A stretch of DNA of 64,000 nucleotides from JAFGRU01 sp016934985. Lineage in GTDB: Bacteria > Desulfobacterota > Desulfuromonadia > Desulfuromonadales > JAAYDE01. Location: positions 620,001 through 684,000 of the forward strand of contig CAXXJQ010000006.1 of assembly GCA_963665045.2 (NCBI GenBank), written 5' to 3'. Below, piece by piece: positions 35,255 to 44,134 of the stretch; the stretch's first letter is position 1, and each line of letters begins with the position of its first letter. Below the pieces are notes generated by a model. The model searched no databases, was not told the origin of the DNA, and saw nothing but the letters and a program-made list of their open reading frames with translations. Made by a program: the position numbers and the translations under genes.

Positions 35255-36739
35255 TCAAAGCGCTGGAACAGCCAGGCGGATGACCTCACGCACCAAAGGC
35301 CCGGCACTCAGACCAATAACCAGGAGAACGACGGGGATCACAACCAGCGGTGGAATCATCATTGGGGATGTTTCCAGAATACGGGAGTTCTCAAACTTCA
35401 AGGAAGGCTCCTCCTCGGAGTGCGAAAAAGCCACCTCGAAGACACGATAAAAAAGCACGGCATTGACAATGCTGCTGAAAATGAGGGCCGCGACAAACTC
35501 CCACTGCCCGGCCTCCACGCCGCCCAAGAGCAGATACCACTTGCTGAAAAAACCGCAGGTGGGTGGTACGCCAACCACCGACAGTGCACCCACACTTAAA
35601 GCCAGCATGGTTAAAGGCATCTTCTGGAAAAGGCCGCGAAAATCCGCAATGCGACTTGAGCCGGTACGATAGGCAATGGCCGAGGCAACCAGAAAAAAAC
35701 AGAGGGTCATTAGAGAATCGTTCAAAATATGAAAAATCGCCCCCGTCAGTCCCTCCTGATTCGCCAGCCAGACACCGCCCACCATGTAACCAACTTCGGC
35801 GACCACAATGTAGGAAAGCATTTTCAGAAAATCTTTTTGAGTCAAAGCAATCAACGAAGCGCCGACAATAGCTATAGTCGCAGCCCAGACCACCAGATTT
35901 TTAATCCCTAAATGCATCAGGAAATCATATTCCGGAGAATAGATGGAAAACATTATGCGGATCATCAAAAAGACCGAGACCTTGGTCATCAGGGGCGCTA
36001 CCAACACGCTCGCCCCCTTGGGAGCATAGGTGTAGGCATTAGGGAGCCAGCCGTGAAGGGGGAAAAAAGCCATCTTTATCCATACCCCCACTATTAAAAA
36101 ACAGAAAGCCGTCGCCACCGTCGGACTTTCATAAAGAGCGGGAAGGCGGCTGGCAATATCGGCCATGTTCAGGGTTCCGGTGAGAAGATAGAGATAGCCG
36201 ACCCCCAGCAGATAGAAACAGGCCCCGATGGTCCCCATAATGATGTAATTGAAACTGGAAAGCGGAGCTCTTCCCTTGCCCATGGCGATGAGCCCGTAGG
36301 TGGTAATGGAGGTTATCTCCAGCAGCACATAAAGGTTGAAGGCATCCCCGGTTATGACCAGGCCCATCATCCCGCATATCAGGATCAGATAAAGGGAGAA
36401 AAACAGATGTTCGCGACCGGGCATCTCCTTTTTAATACTCGGCAGGGCTGAAAAGGTAGCGATAAGCGCTACCCAGGAAACCATGACCAGCATCAGGGCA
36501 CTCAAGGGGTCGAGTACCAGTTCGATGCCATAGGGAGCCATCCAGCCACCGACGGTGTAGGAAAATTTGCCGTTTTGCAGGACATCCTTCAAAACCCAAA
36601 GAGAAGTGCCGGCAGAAAGGATTAGGCTGGCCAGGGTCCAGGGGGCAACATGTTTCTTGGATATCTTGCCCAGCAGGTTGACGGCAAAAGCCGCAAGTAG
36701 GGGAAAAGCCAGGACCAGAACCGGCAGATTATGGTTCAT
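35255..36739 (-). CDS. mnhD: Mrp/Mnh antiporter subunit D
   Basis: This 494-residue antiporter-like subunit (NuoN/MrpD type) has about 14 helices. The landmarks are NLYVLLEITSITTYGLIAMG (Glu in TM5), AFFPLHGWLPNAYTYAPKGASVLVAPLMTKVS (TM7 Lys region) and VVGVPPTCGFFSKWYL. It carries H+ in the Na+/H+ antiporter complex. It overlaps mnhC by 4 bp and lies 37 bp before the frameshifted paralogue. Confidence 0.93.
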   Translation of the reverse strand: MNHNLPVLVLAFPLLAAFAVNLLGKISKKHVAPWTLASLILSAGTSLWVLKDVLQNGKFSYTVGGWMAPYGIELVLDPLSALMLVMVSWVALIATFSALPSIKKEMPGREHLFFSLYLILICGMMGLVITGDAFNLYVLLEITSITTYGLIAMGKGRAPLSSFNYIIMGTIGACFYLLGVGYLYLLTGTLNMADIASRLPALYESPTVATAFCFLIVGVWIKMAFFPLHGWLPNAYTYAPKGASVLVAPLMTKVSVFLMIRIMFSIYSPEYDFLMHLGIKNLVVWAATIAIVGASLIALTQKDFLKMLSYIVVAEVGYMVGGVWLANQEGLTGAIFHILNDSLMTLCFFLVASAIAYRTGSSRIADFRGLFQKMPLTMLALSVGALSVVGVPPTCGFFSKWYLLLGGVEAGQWEFVAALIFSSIVNAVLFYRVFEVAFSHSEEEPSLKFENSRILETSPMMIPPLVVIPVVLLVIGLSAGPLVREVIRLAVPAL

Positions 36740-37128
36740 GACTTGCCGATCCTTTCGAGAATCTGGTCCTCGTCGATGGAGCCGTACTCTTTGTAGATGC
36801 GCAAAGCGACGGCCAGGGCAACCCCGGTGACGCTCACCGAAACGACAATGGCGGTCAGCATCAGGACATGGGGAAGAGGGTTGACCACGTCAGCAACCTG
36901 TACCGCTCCGGCCAAAGCCTGCTCCTTGTCCAGAATCGGTATTTTTCCCCCGACCTTGGAGCCCATGGAAATATAGAGCAGGATGATGGCCGTCTGAAAG
37001 ATGTTCATGCCGAGAAGTTTTTTGATGAGATTATTTTTGCGGATCATGGCGTAAAATCCGGTCATCATCAGCACGACATAGATCCAGTAGTTGAATTTTC
37101 CGATGATTTCAAAAAGCCAGGCGTCCAT
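36736..37128 (-). CDS. mnhC: Mrp/Mnh antiporter subunit C (NuoK-like)
   Basis: This is a three-helix protein of 130 residues related to NuoK. It contains GFYAMIRKNNLIKKLLGMNIFQTAIILLYI and PLPHVLMLTAIVVSVSVTGVALAVALRI, the usual MnhC motifs. The ATG at 37128 overlaps nothing and starts immediately after the mnhB stop; an in-frame ATG at 37155 would overlap mnhB and is not preferred. An unusually long loop (about 60-85) joins helices 2 and 3. Confidence 0.93.
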   Translation of the reverse strand: MDAWLFEIIGKFNYWIYVVLMMTGFYAMIRKNNLIKKLLGMNIFQTAIILLYISMGSKVGGKIPILDKEQALAGAVQVADVVNPLPHVLMLTAIVVSVSVTGVALAVALRIYKEYGSIDEDQILERIGKS

Positions 37129-37129
37129 A

Positions 37130-37609
37130 TCAGAGCCCCCGGTCCATGGTTCCACCGGAAGAAAGAACCCGGTAAATCCTCAACATGATACTCATTACGC
37201 CGATGCCGACCCCCAATTCCACCAGGAAAATCCCGAAAGAACGCCACTCGTTCCAGCCGAGGGGGATGATCTTGTTCAAAGCGCCGTAATCGAGGAAACC
37301 GCCACCGAAAACGATGCACAGAGCACCGATGAAGCAAAAAACAAAGGGCCCCAGAATTGAGAGGGTTTTATTGGCGTTTTCCGAAATATAATGCATGCTG
37401 GCGCGCAGGCCGAAAACCAGCGCCATAAGAATAATCGCCGATCCGAGAATAACCCCGCCCTGGAAACCGCCGCCGGGACTGTAATGCCCATGGACGATGA
37501 CATAGAGTCCGAAAAGCTGGATAAAGGGGATCAGCACCCGCACGGAAGTCTGGAGAATGATATCCTGCCAGGGCATGCGGATATGGGCGTCCTGCTGCAA
37601 AGTCCTCAT
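37130..37609 (-). CDS. mnhB: Mrp/Mnh antiporter subunit B
   Basis: MnhB is a four-helix subunit of 159 residues. The motif LYVIVHGHYSPGGGFQGGVILGSAIIL is the family signature, and the C-terminal EWRSFGIFLVELGVGIGVMSIML is also typical. It overlaps the upstream DUF4040/MbhE-like gene by 4 bp, so it is translationally coupled. Confidence 0.95.
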   Translation of the reverse strand: MRTLQQDAHIRMPWQDIILQTSVRVLIPFIQLFGLYVIVHGHYSPGGGFQGGVILGSAIILMALVFGLRASMHYISENANKTLSILGPFVFCFIGALCIVFGGGFLDYGALNKIIPLGWNEWRSFGIFLVELGVGIGVMSIMLRIYRVLSSGGTMDRGL

Positions 37610-38172
37610 GACTCTTCACCCTCCTGTTTCAAAATGCTGACGACCGATACGCCGGCACAGTAGATGACCACCAGTTCGAACATGGTGTCGTATCCCCTGT
37701 AGTCCCCCAGAACGGCTGTCACAAGGTTGGGGACATGGGTCTCCCTGACGGCGTTTTTAATATAATAGGCTGAAACATGAGTATTGGGCTGGGAGCCGGG
37801 ATCGCCCCAACGGGGGAAGTCAGCCATGCCGTAAAAAAGCAGAGCCCCGGTAATAAAGGAAAGGCCGAGAGGCAAAAGCTTCAGACCCTGATCCTTGAAA
37901 TGATGGGGGTCATCAACACCTCGAATGATGAGAGGACTGCGCCGTGTCGAACGAAAAAGAGCGGCAATGAAAAAAATCGTGCTGATGCCGGCTCCAACTA
38001 CCGCCTCGGTAAAGGCGACGTCCACCGCACCCATTTCCGCATAGAGCAGACACATGAGAAAGCTGTAGGCGGAAAAGACGATTGTGGAGGAGAGCAGACC
38101 CCGCGTCGCTACCGTACCAAAACCGCAGATAACCACAAGGATCAGAAGAAACAGATCAATTTGCCAGATCAT
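37606..38172 (-). CDS. DUF4040/MbhE-like Mrp subunit (split MrpA C-terminal part)
   Basis: This is a 188-residue membrane protein with about six helices. The N-terminal part (GLLSSTIVFSAYSFLMCLLYAEMGAVDVAFTEAVVGAGIST) is the DUF4040 module, and the C-terminal part (LGDYRGYDTMFELVVIYCAGVSVVSIL) resembles MbhE. In seven-subunit Mrp these regions form the C-terminus of MrpA; here they are a separate gene. ATG 38172 overlaps the mnhG stop (ATGA). An upstream in-frame ATG at 38196 is less likely. Confidence 0.88.
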   Translation of the reverse strand: MIWQIDLFLLILVVICGFGTVATRGLLSSTIVFSAYSFLMCLLYAEMGAVDVAFTEAVVGAGISTIFFIAALFRSTRRSPLIIRGVDDPHHFKDQGLKLLPLGLSFITGALLFYGMADFPRWGDPGSQPNTHVSAYYIKNAVRETHVPNLVTAVLGDYRGYDTMFELVVIYCAGVSVVSILKQEGEES

Positions 38173-38510
38173 AGGTCCCTTTTTTTCTTTTCCCAAGGTT
38201 CAATGCCGACAATAAAAGCCGCTTTGGTGATGGCATGAGTTGCCGTAGGGCTGGCCACATAAACAAATGCGATGATAGTCAAAATCTTGAGGCTGACCCG
38301 AACGTTGTCCCAGGAGGTCAGGCTGGCCCAGGAAAAATCATGAATGTTGAAAAACGCCACCGCCACCAGAGCCAGGGTGGTAGCCAGGACATCGCATTTC
38401 CCGGCCGCGTGGAGGCGGCTGTAAAAATCGGGGAAACGCAGAATCCCGATAGTGCCGATGCCAAAGAAAAAGACCCCGAGAATCAACAATATGGAACTGA
38501 CCAAAGACAT
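38169..38510 (-). CDS. mnhG: Mrp/Mnh antiporter subunit G
   Basis: MnhG is a three-helix subunit of 113 residues. The motif FFFGIGTIGILRFPDFYSRLHAAGKCDVLATTLALVA is characteristic (FPD-x-YSRLHAAGK). It lies 31 bp downstream of mnhF and overlaps the next gene by 4 bp. Confidence 0.95.
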   Translation of the reverse strand: MSLVSSILLILGVFFFGIGTIGILRFPDFYSRLHAAGKCDVLATTLALVAVAFFNIHDFSWASLTSWDNVRVSLKILTIIAFVYVASPTATHAITKAAFIVGIEPWEKKKRDL

Positions 38511-38541
38511 CTCTCAAAAACTCCCTTTATCTGACTTTTGT

Positions 38542-38826
38542 CTAATCCCCATCGGAGCGGGCGATTTTCCGGCGCAGGAAAAACTTCGTCACCCCGATGG
38601 ATAGAATGAAGTTCAACATGGCATAAGCGATAGCAATATCGACAAACATGGAAACATTGTCAAAAATGTGACCGATGAGAACCAGAAGAACCGTGGTTTT
38701 GGCCCCCACCACATTGACGCCGACAATGCGGTCAAGGACAGTAGGCCCCCCCACCACGCGGAATAAACAGAGAAACGTGAAAATTACCAGGGCGACAGCC
38801 GAGCCAAGAACCACATAAGCCATCAT
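38542..38826 (-). CDS. mnhF: Mrp/Mnh antiporter subunit F
   Basis: MnhF is a three-helix subunit of 94 residues, with FRVVGGPTVLDRIVGVNVVGAKTTVLLVLIG and the VDIAIAYAMLNFILSIGVTKFFLRRK C-terminal helix typical of the family. Its ATG overlaps the mnhE stop by 4 bp. Confidence 0.95.
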   Translation of the reverse strand: MMAYVVLGSAVALVIFTFLCLFRVVGGPTVLDRIVGVNVVGAKTTVLLVLIGHIFDNVSMFVDIAIAYAMLNFILSIGVTKFFLRRKIARSDGD

Positions 38827-39305
38827 TTTTCACCCTCCAGGGCCGAGGCCACCCGGGCCTCCATTTCACCGGGAAGGCTGTCGGCTGCTTTTTTCGTCAG
38901 TGCATAGACGGTAAATTCATTGTCCGCCATGTTCACGGTAATGGTTCCCGGGGTGAGGGTAATGGACTGGGCGAAGGTAAATCTCGACAAGTTGGTTTTG
39001 AGGCTGGTCCGGAAACGGACAAGGCGCGGGTCCATAATTTCCAGCATGCGCGGATGGAGGACGATATAGGCGATTTCGATGCTGGCAAGGAAAATTTGAT
39101 AAAAAAGCCAGGGCAGATACAGAAAGAGCCCCAGCATGTTCTTGCCCCAGGCCTTTCCCGGTCGTCCATAAAACATAAAGTCATGGCTGGCCAGAGAGAC
39201 CAGCAGGCAGGAAACCACCCCGAGCGTCAGGTGAAAAGCATCGAACATGCCGGAGAGAAGAACCCAGAAAATCAGCATAATGATAAAAGTAACCAATCTT
39301 GCCAT
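38823..39305 (-). CDS. mnhE: Mrp/Mnh antiporter subunit E
   Basis: MnhE has 160 residues: two N-terminal helices (about 5-45 and 60-85) and a soluble C-terminus. IMLIFWVLLSGMFDAFHLTLGVVSCLLVSL opens it and FAQSITLTPGTITVNMADNEFTVYAL is the conserved cytoplasmic segment. It is the first gene of the Mrp operon (mnhE-F-G-DUF4040-B-C-D-D'-small-NuoL-like). I see no promoter clearly in the 130 bp before it. Confidence 0.93.
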   Translation of the reverse strand: MARLVTFIIMLIFWVLLSGMFDAFHLTLGVVSCLLVSLASHDFMFYGRPGKAWGKNMLGLFLYLPWLFYQIFLASIEIAYIVLHPRMLEIMDPRLVRFRTSLKTNLSRFTFAQSITLTPGTITVNMADNEFTVYALTKKAADSLPGEMEARVASALEGEK

Positions 39306-39436
39306 GGATTCACCGTCCGCCGGGACAAAAGAAGAATGATACTATTGAAAAATCAAAAATATAATTTTTTTAATAAGGATTTAAGCCAAATTATTATTTT
39401 ATCCACCTGGCATGGAACAATTCAACATCCTGATAC

Positions 39437-39838
39437 TCAACGCTCCAGCTTTTGTGCCTGAGAACGATAACCACTGGGAACCTCATCCAGGTTTGCAACA
39501 AAACGGATTTCACCGTTGCCATCGACATAAAAGAAACGGGGTCCTTTTTCCTGCAAAGGAAGCCGCGAACCACCCTTGTCAGAAAGTCTGTTCCGCAAAA
39601 ATTTATCTAAATCGTTGCCCGAGTTTCCGGCCACAAATCCCAACAGGCGAAAGCGGAAATCAAGATAGATATTGCGAACTTGATTGAAACCTTGCGATTG
39701 GGAAGGAATATAGATCATGCTCAGGTCAACAGCTAAAAGTACTAAAATAAAAAGGGTAAACCAGATCAGAAATTGCCCGAACCTTCTTAGCAAGCTTGCA
39801 CCCCTGAAAAGCCGGTTAATTGCATCAAAGAAAAACAC
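39437..39838 (-). CDS. Single-pass membrane protein with DUF4124-like end
   Basis: This is a 133-residue protein with one transmembrane helix (about 22-42) and a soluble, probably periplasmic, C-terminus. The last 40 residues contain FFYVDGNGEIRFVANLDEVPSGYRSQ, which resembles the DUF4124 pattern of small periplasmic proteins. The start is GTG at 39838 with a GG-rich site close by. It lies 131 bp upstream of the Mrp operon on the same strand and might precede it. Function is unknown. Confidence 0.6.
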   Translation of the reverse strand: MFFFDAINRLFRGASLLRRFGQFLIWFTLFILVLLAVDLSMIYIPSQSQGFNQVRNIYLDFRFRLLGFVAGNSGNDLDKFLRNRLSDKGGSRLPLQEKGPRFFYVDGNGEIRFVANLDEVPSGYRSQAQKLER

Positions 39839-40089
39839 ACCATCAGTTTAAGCAGCTGGTTCGCAAAAATGATTGTTATTCTATAAGTTCGAAACACACA
39901 AAACAAGGTCTTAATATGTTTTGCTTGCATATCTAATCCCAAGAACAACCCCATGGATTGATATTTTGCATCATTTTCCGGAAAAACTCATTGACCCATA
40001 CGCTTCTTTTTCATCCTTTAGCAAAAAACCAGGGCAAAGGCATCCATTTTGCTTATATTTGCCACCGGGTTTAACAATAAGGGGTGAGG

Positions 40090-41619
40090 ATGATTGCAAG
40101 AATATTATCAGGCGGCCTGCTTGGGGTCGATGCATTTCCGGTTGAAGTCGAGGTCGACATTGCTCAAGGCCTTCCCCAGTTCGCCACGGTCGGACTTCCC
40201 GAAGGAGCCGTCAAAGAGAGCAAAGACCGGGTCAAATCCGCCATCAAAAACGCAGGTTATTCCTTTCCAACCCGTAGGATAACCGTCAACCTCGCACCTG
40301 CTGACATCAAAAAAGACGGTACAGCCTACGATCTTCCCATCGCCGTCGGCATTCTGAGCGCCGCCGGAACCCTCCCGGAACCCGTGTCACAAAAATGGCT
40401 GCTATTGGGCGAACTTTCCCTCGACGGACGCATCAAACCGATCCGCGGAGCCCTGCCCATGGCGGTTTCGGCCCGCTCCTGGAACATTGAAGGGCTGATC
40501 CTTCCCAGCGAAAACGCCAGGGAAGCGGCCATCGTCACCGGTCTCAACGTCTATGGGGTCAATCATCTCGGCGAAGTGGTCGATTTTTTGAGCAGAAACA
40601 CGACTCTCTCCCCCTGCAAGATTGACAGGGATGAACTGTTCCGCAGACAGCGTTTTTATGAAGAGGACTTCGCCGAGGTCCGGGGCCAGGACAGCATCAA
40701 AAGGGCTCTTGAGGTAGCGGCGGCAGGCGGCCATAATGTTCTCCTTACGGGCCCTCCAGGAAGCGGAAAAACCATGCTGGCCCGGCGGCTGCCGACAATT
40801 TTGCCGGAACCGAGCTTCGAGGAAGCCCTGGAAACCTCGAAAATCCATTCCATTGCCGGCCTTCTTTCACCTCAGGAGGCACTGGTCAGCAACCGTCCTT
40901 TTCGCAGTCCACATCACACCATTTCCGATGCCGGCCTCATCGGCGGCGGCACCATACCCAGGCCGGGAGAGGTTTCTCTGGCCCACAATGGCGTGCTGTT
41001 CTTAGACGAACTCCCCGAGTTCAAGAAGAACGTGCTGGAGATGCTGCGTCAGCCCCTGGAAGACGGCGAGGTCACCATCAGCCGCGCCCTGACCACCATC
41101 ACCTATCCCGCCTCATTTATGCTGGTGGCGGCCATGAACCCCTGCCCCTGCGGCTTCCTCGGAGATCCTCAACATGCCTGCACCTGCACACCGGCAGTGA
41201 TACAGCGCTACCGCAACCGCCTCTCCGGGCCGCTTCTCGACCGCATTGACATCCAGGTCGAGGTGCCCCGCATTCAATACAAGGAGCTTTCCGAACCCAA
41301 GGATGGCGACTCCAGCATTGTCATCCGTGAGCGGGTCAACAGCATCCGTCAAATCCAGCGCCAGCGCCTCAAACCCTACCGCCTGCACTGCAACGCCCAG
41401 ATGGAGAGCCGTCATCTGCGCAAATTCTGCAAAGTCGGACCGGAGTCCGAAAACCTCCTCGAAATGGTCACCGACCGCCTCGGCTTTTCCGCCCGCACCT
41501 ACACACGCATCCTCAAGGTAGCCCGCACCATCGCCGATCTGGCAGGCAGCGAGGATATTCAACAAGTCCACCTGGCCGAAGCCATTCAATACCGCTCCCT
41601 CGACCGCCAACCGCTATAA
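40090..41619 (+). CDS. comM: ComM/YifB-type AAA+ ATPase
   Basis: ComM/YifB is a MoxR/Mg-chelatase-like helicase; in naturally competent bacteria ComM promotes branch migration during integration of donor DNA. The 509-residue protein has an N-terminal Lon-protease-like domain (about 1-190: FATVGLPEGAVKESKDRVKSAI and APADIKKDGTAYDLPIAVG), Walker A LLTGPPGSGKTMLARRL, Walker B GVLFLDELPEF, the zinc-like CPCGFLGDPQHACTC segment and the C-terminal Mg-chelatase domain. The ATG at 40090 is preferred over GTG 40084, as AAGGGG lies 5 bp before it. Confidence 0.93.
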   Translation: MIARILSGGLLGVDAFPVEVEVDIAQGLPQFATVGLPEGAVKESKDRVKSAIKNAGYSFPTRRITVNLAPADIKKDGTAYDLPIAVGILSAAGTLPEPVSQKWLLLGELSLDGRIKPIRGALPMAVSARSWNIEGLILPSENAREAAIVTGLNVYGVNHLGEVVDFLSRNTTLSPCKIDRDELFRRQRFYEEDFAEVRGQDSIKRALEVAAAGGHNVLLTGPPGSGKTMLARRLPTILPEPSFEEALETSKIHSIAGLLSPQEALVSNRPFRSPHHTISDAGLIGGGTIPRPGEVSLAHNGVLFLDELPEFKKNVLEMLRQPLEDGEVTISRALTTITYPASFMLVAAMNPCPCGFLGDPQHACTCTPAVIQRYRNRLSGPLLDRIDIQVEVPRIQYKELSEPKDGDSSIVIRERVNSIRQIQRQRLKPYRLHCNAQMESRHLRKFCKVGPESENLLEMVTDRLGFSARTYTRILKVARTIADLAGSEDIQQVHLAEAIQYRSLDRQPL

Positions 41620-41636
41620 TCCGCAAACGACCCAAT

Positions 41637-41810
41637 TCAATCCAGGGTTCTATGCAAGCGTTTGAGGCCGCCAAAGAGAACCACCGAGAGAAAGGCGGCA
41701 ATGGGCCAGAGCTTAGGAAAAATCTCCACCAAACCGTTGCTGTTAAAAAGAATGCCGCGTACGATGCGCAGATAATGGGTGAGGGGCACAATTTCGCCGA
41801 TCTTCTGGGC
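41637..41810 (-). pseudogene. Remnant: C-terminal tail of an ABC-2 type transporter permease
   Basis: The minus strand encodes ...AQKIGEIVPLTHYLRIV, then RGILFNSNGLVEIFPKLWPI and AAFLSVVLFGGLKRLHRTLD to a TGA at 41639-41637. This matches the end of DrrB/YbhR-type ABC-2 permeases. Upstream the frame meets a TGA where the family usually has Trp, and the rest of the gene is absent. It lies 18 bp after the comM stop, convergent. A decayed or truncated gene, perhaps cut by the repeat-like sequence that follows at 41815-41840. Confidence 0.75.
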
Positions 41811-42070
41811 TCAGACACCTTTTTCACCCCCCTAAAAGCCTCAATACATTGCACATCCAGCCACGCCTCCAGGCTCAATGAAAGTTTCTAATCAAATTTC
41901 AAACTTGCAACCAATGGCATGCAAGCAGAAGAACCTGGCTTAACATACCCTGTTCACAGCAATTTATAAAATCCAGCCCTGGACCTGAAAAATTTTTTTT
42001 CTAGGATATCCTTTTATGGAGGAGAAAAAAGAGTGATCTGTCTCAAACACAAAACGTCAAGGAGAAAACC
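41811..42070. other. Intergenic region without recognised gene
   Basis: No gene is supported between the permease remnant and the small lipoprotein. A short A/T-rich run near 41990-42030 and a GGAGGAG-like sequence at 42017-42024 precede the lipoprotein transcript. Confidence 0.5.
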
Positions 42071-42280
42071 ATGATCCGAACAATCCGAAAACTGATGGCT
42101 TTGGCCGTTTTGCTTCTTCCCCTTTTATTTCTCAGCGTTAACCTGACCTCCTGCAAAAAAGACGAAGGGACGGCGGAAAAAATGGGCAAAAAAATAGACC
42201 AGGCGGTTGAGAAAGCCAAGGAAGGCGCAAAAGATGCCAAGGAAAAGGTAGGGGAAACAGTCAAAGAGGCCACCAAATAA
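42071..42280 (+). CDS. Small lipoprotein with amphipathic helical tail
   Basis: The product is 69 residues. A signal sequence with lipobox LTSC (Cys28) is followed by a Lys/Glu/Ala-rich amphipathic helix with heptad spacing (KMGKKIDQAVEKAKEGAKDAKEKVGE). The build resembles entericidin-type and YtxH/Apolipophorin-like stress proteins. A strong site (AAGGAG) lies 8 bp before the ATG. The pirin gene starts 25 bp later, so the two are likely cotranscribed. Function is unknown. Confidence 0.78.
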   Translation: MIRTIRKLMALAVLLLPLLFLSVNLTSCKKDEGTAEKMGKKIDQAVEKAKEGAKDAKEKVGETVKEATK

Positions 42281-42305
42281 AAAAAAGCCTCAGAGGAGTT
42301 GAAAC

Positions 42306-43229
42306 ATGAGCGATCTGCTGGCAGGCATCGGCTTCTGCAAACAACAGAGGTGCCTTCAAAATGCCCCGATCAGGTCGCTCATCAGGCCCGTCGAGAAAGA
42401 TCTCGGCGGCTTTTCAGTACGCCGCCTCATGCCCTCCGACCAATTGCGCTCGGTGGGCCCTTTTATCTTTTTCGATCACATCGGCCCTGCCCGATTTCCG
42501 CAGGGAGCAGGAATCGATGTGCGGCCCCATCCCCATATCGGCCTGGCCACCATTACCTATCTGTTTGATGGCAGAATCCTGCATCGCGACAACCTCGGCA
42601 ACGTGCAAGCGATCAAACCTGCCACCATCAACTGGATGACCGCCGGCAAAGGGATTGTTCATTCGGAGCGAACCCCGCCGGAAGAGCGTGATACCGAGCA
42701 CAGCACCCACGGTTTGCAGTTGTGGATCGCCCTGCCGCAAGAGCAGGAGGAAACCGAGCCGGATTTTATTCACTACGAAGCCGACCGATTTATCCGCCAG
42801 GAAATGGGCAAAGCAACCGTCCGAGTATTGATTGGCGACGCTTATGGAATCCGTTCGCCGGTCAGAACTTTCTCACCTACTCTCTATGTGGAAGCCTCAT
42901 TGGAAAAGGGGGCTGCCATTGTCCTGCCTCAGGGTAGTGAGGAAAGGGCGGTATATGTGGTCAGTGGTTCCGTTCAGGTGCAGGGGGCCACTATTGATGA
43001 GCACTCCCTGGCGGTTTTCGATCAATCCCCGCTAATCAAGTTGACGGCAGAGCAAGAGACCCGGCTGGTCATCATTGGCGGCCAACCCCTTGGCAAACGC
43101 ATCGTCTGGTGGAACCTGGTCGCCAGCCGCAGGGAGCTGATCGATAAAGCCAAGGCCTCTTGGAAAGAAGGGCGTTATCCAAAAATCCCCGGCGAAACGG
43201 AATTCATTCCCCTCCCGGAGAACCGGTGA
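42306..43229 (+). CDS. Pirin family protein
   Basis: This is a 307-residue bicupin of the pirin family. The N-terminal cupin carries the metal ligands in RPHPHIGLATITYLFDG (His-x-His) and GKGIVHSERTP (His, Glu), and the C-terminal domain has the Pirin_C arrangement. Some bacterial pirins act as quercetin dioxygenase or regulate enzymes; the substrate here is unknown. AGAGGAG lies 9 bp before the ATG. It follows the lipoprotein gene closely. Confidence 0.9.
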   Translation: MSDLLAGIGFCKQQRCLQNAPIRSLIRPVEKDLGGFSVRRLMPSDQLRSVGPFIFFDHIGPARFPQGAGIDVRPHPHIGLATITYLFDGRILHRDNLGNVQAIKPATINWMTAGKGIVHSERTPPEERDTEHSTHGLQLWIALPQEQEETEPDFIHYEADRFIRQEMGKATVRVLIGDAYGIRSPVRTFSPTLYVEASLEKGAAIVLPQGSEERAVYVVSGSVQVQGATIDEHSLAVFDQSPLIKLTAEQETRLVIIGGQPLGKRIVWWNLVASRRELIDKAKASWKEGRYPKIPGETEFIPLPENR

Positions 43230-43262
43230 CCATAACCTCAAAGGGCATTCTCCACTGGTCTC

Positions 43263-43709
43263 TTACGGTTTTCCATTGAATAATGATCTAAGCAGCTCAA
43301 CCCGTTTACGATTGACACCAAGATCACTAGTTCCCAGCCGTGATGCCGAACGGACATGAATGACGGGTTCGTCTGGAAAATAAAACTCGACATCATCGAC
43401 AAAGCGCATCAAAGCGGTCTTGAATTCAACGTGAAAATAATCTCCGCTTTTTTGCACGATTTTTACCCTCTCCTGCGTATTCAGCACGCCGAACAGCCGC
43501 TTCATGGCATCCGCTTTGGGACCTGTATAGGTTAAGGGTTCGATAAAATGTTTTTCGTCTTCCGGTTGAGCCTGGCTGCTGACACAGTTGGGCGAATCCG
43601 GGCAGGCGCTCAGGCGTCCATCCCTAACCCCCAGGTTGTCCGGCACTGTCCCGGAGCAGCCAAAAGTTACCCCCAACAATAAAAGGCCTGCTACACCCAT
43701 GCATTTCAT
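43263..43709 (-). CDS. DUF1499 domain lipoprotein
   Basis: This is a 148-residue exported protein. A signal peptide with lipobox VTFGC (Cys18) opens it; the rest is a DUF1499 domain, recognised by LSACPDSPNCVSSQ near its start and the RSASRLGTSDLGVNRKRVELLR end. DUF1499 proteins are envelope proteins of unknown function. GGAGGG precedes the start by about 11 bp. It is transcribed towards the pirin gene, separated by 33 bp. Confidence 0.9.
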   Translation of the reverse strand: MKCMGVAGLLLLGVTFGCSGTVPDNLGVRDGRLSACPDSPNCVSSQAQPEDEKHFIEPLTYTGPKADAMKRLFGVLNTQERVKIVQKSGDYFHVEFKTALMRFVDDVEFYFPDEPVIHVRSASRLGTSDLGVNRKRVELLRSLFNGKP

Positions 43710-44105
43710 CGTCTTTTATTCCCTCCTGTCTGCCTTATATTAATGGATAAGGGAGTTTCCGTTTTTTTCTTTCGGATTATCCCATCTGGGTCGTATTTCA
43801 AATATATCTCGAAACTTTGGCCGGATGTGCGGATCAGGATGCCTTTTTCAGCATACTCCCCTACAATTTTTTCTATTCTTTTTGCTTAAAATTAGCTGAA
43901 AACCATTCGGATTATCCTTATTAAATTTTAAGGCCTCAAGCTTCGCATGTCCAGAAGGGGAAATTAATCCGGGGGAGCCCATGAAGAGAACCTGGAGCGG
44001 GTGATACGGGGCATTGTGCCGATAAGCCGAATAATGACGGATATTCTACATTTTCCCTTTTTGATGACTTCATTTTGCTGTAGGCCATTAAACGTCAAAC
44101 AAATA
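43710..44105. other. Intergenic region with a solo repeat end
   Basis: No gene is supported in these 396 bp. At 44010-44038 there is a 29-bp stretch that matches the right end of the element at 57319-57410 (TTGTGCCGA-AAGC-GAATAAT), without a recognisable left partner. A promoter and operator for the toxin-antitoxin pair begin at 44106. Confidence 0.6.
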
Positions 44106-44134
44106 TTGACTAATTGCTATTTCAAGCATAGTAT
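44106..44134 (+). promoter_or_regulatory. Predicted promoter of the abiE operon
   Basis: TTGACT (44106-44111), a 17-bp spacer and TAGTAT (44129-44134) form a sigma70-like promoter. Its -10 box overlaps the first arm of the palindrome at 44120-44166. Confidence 0.6.
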
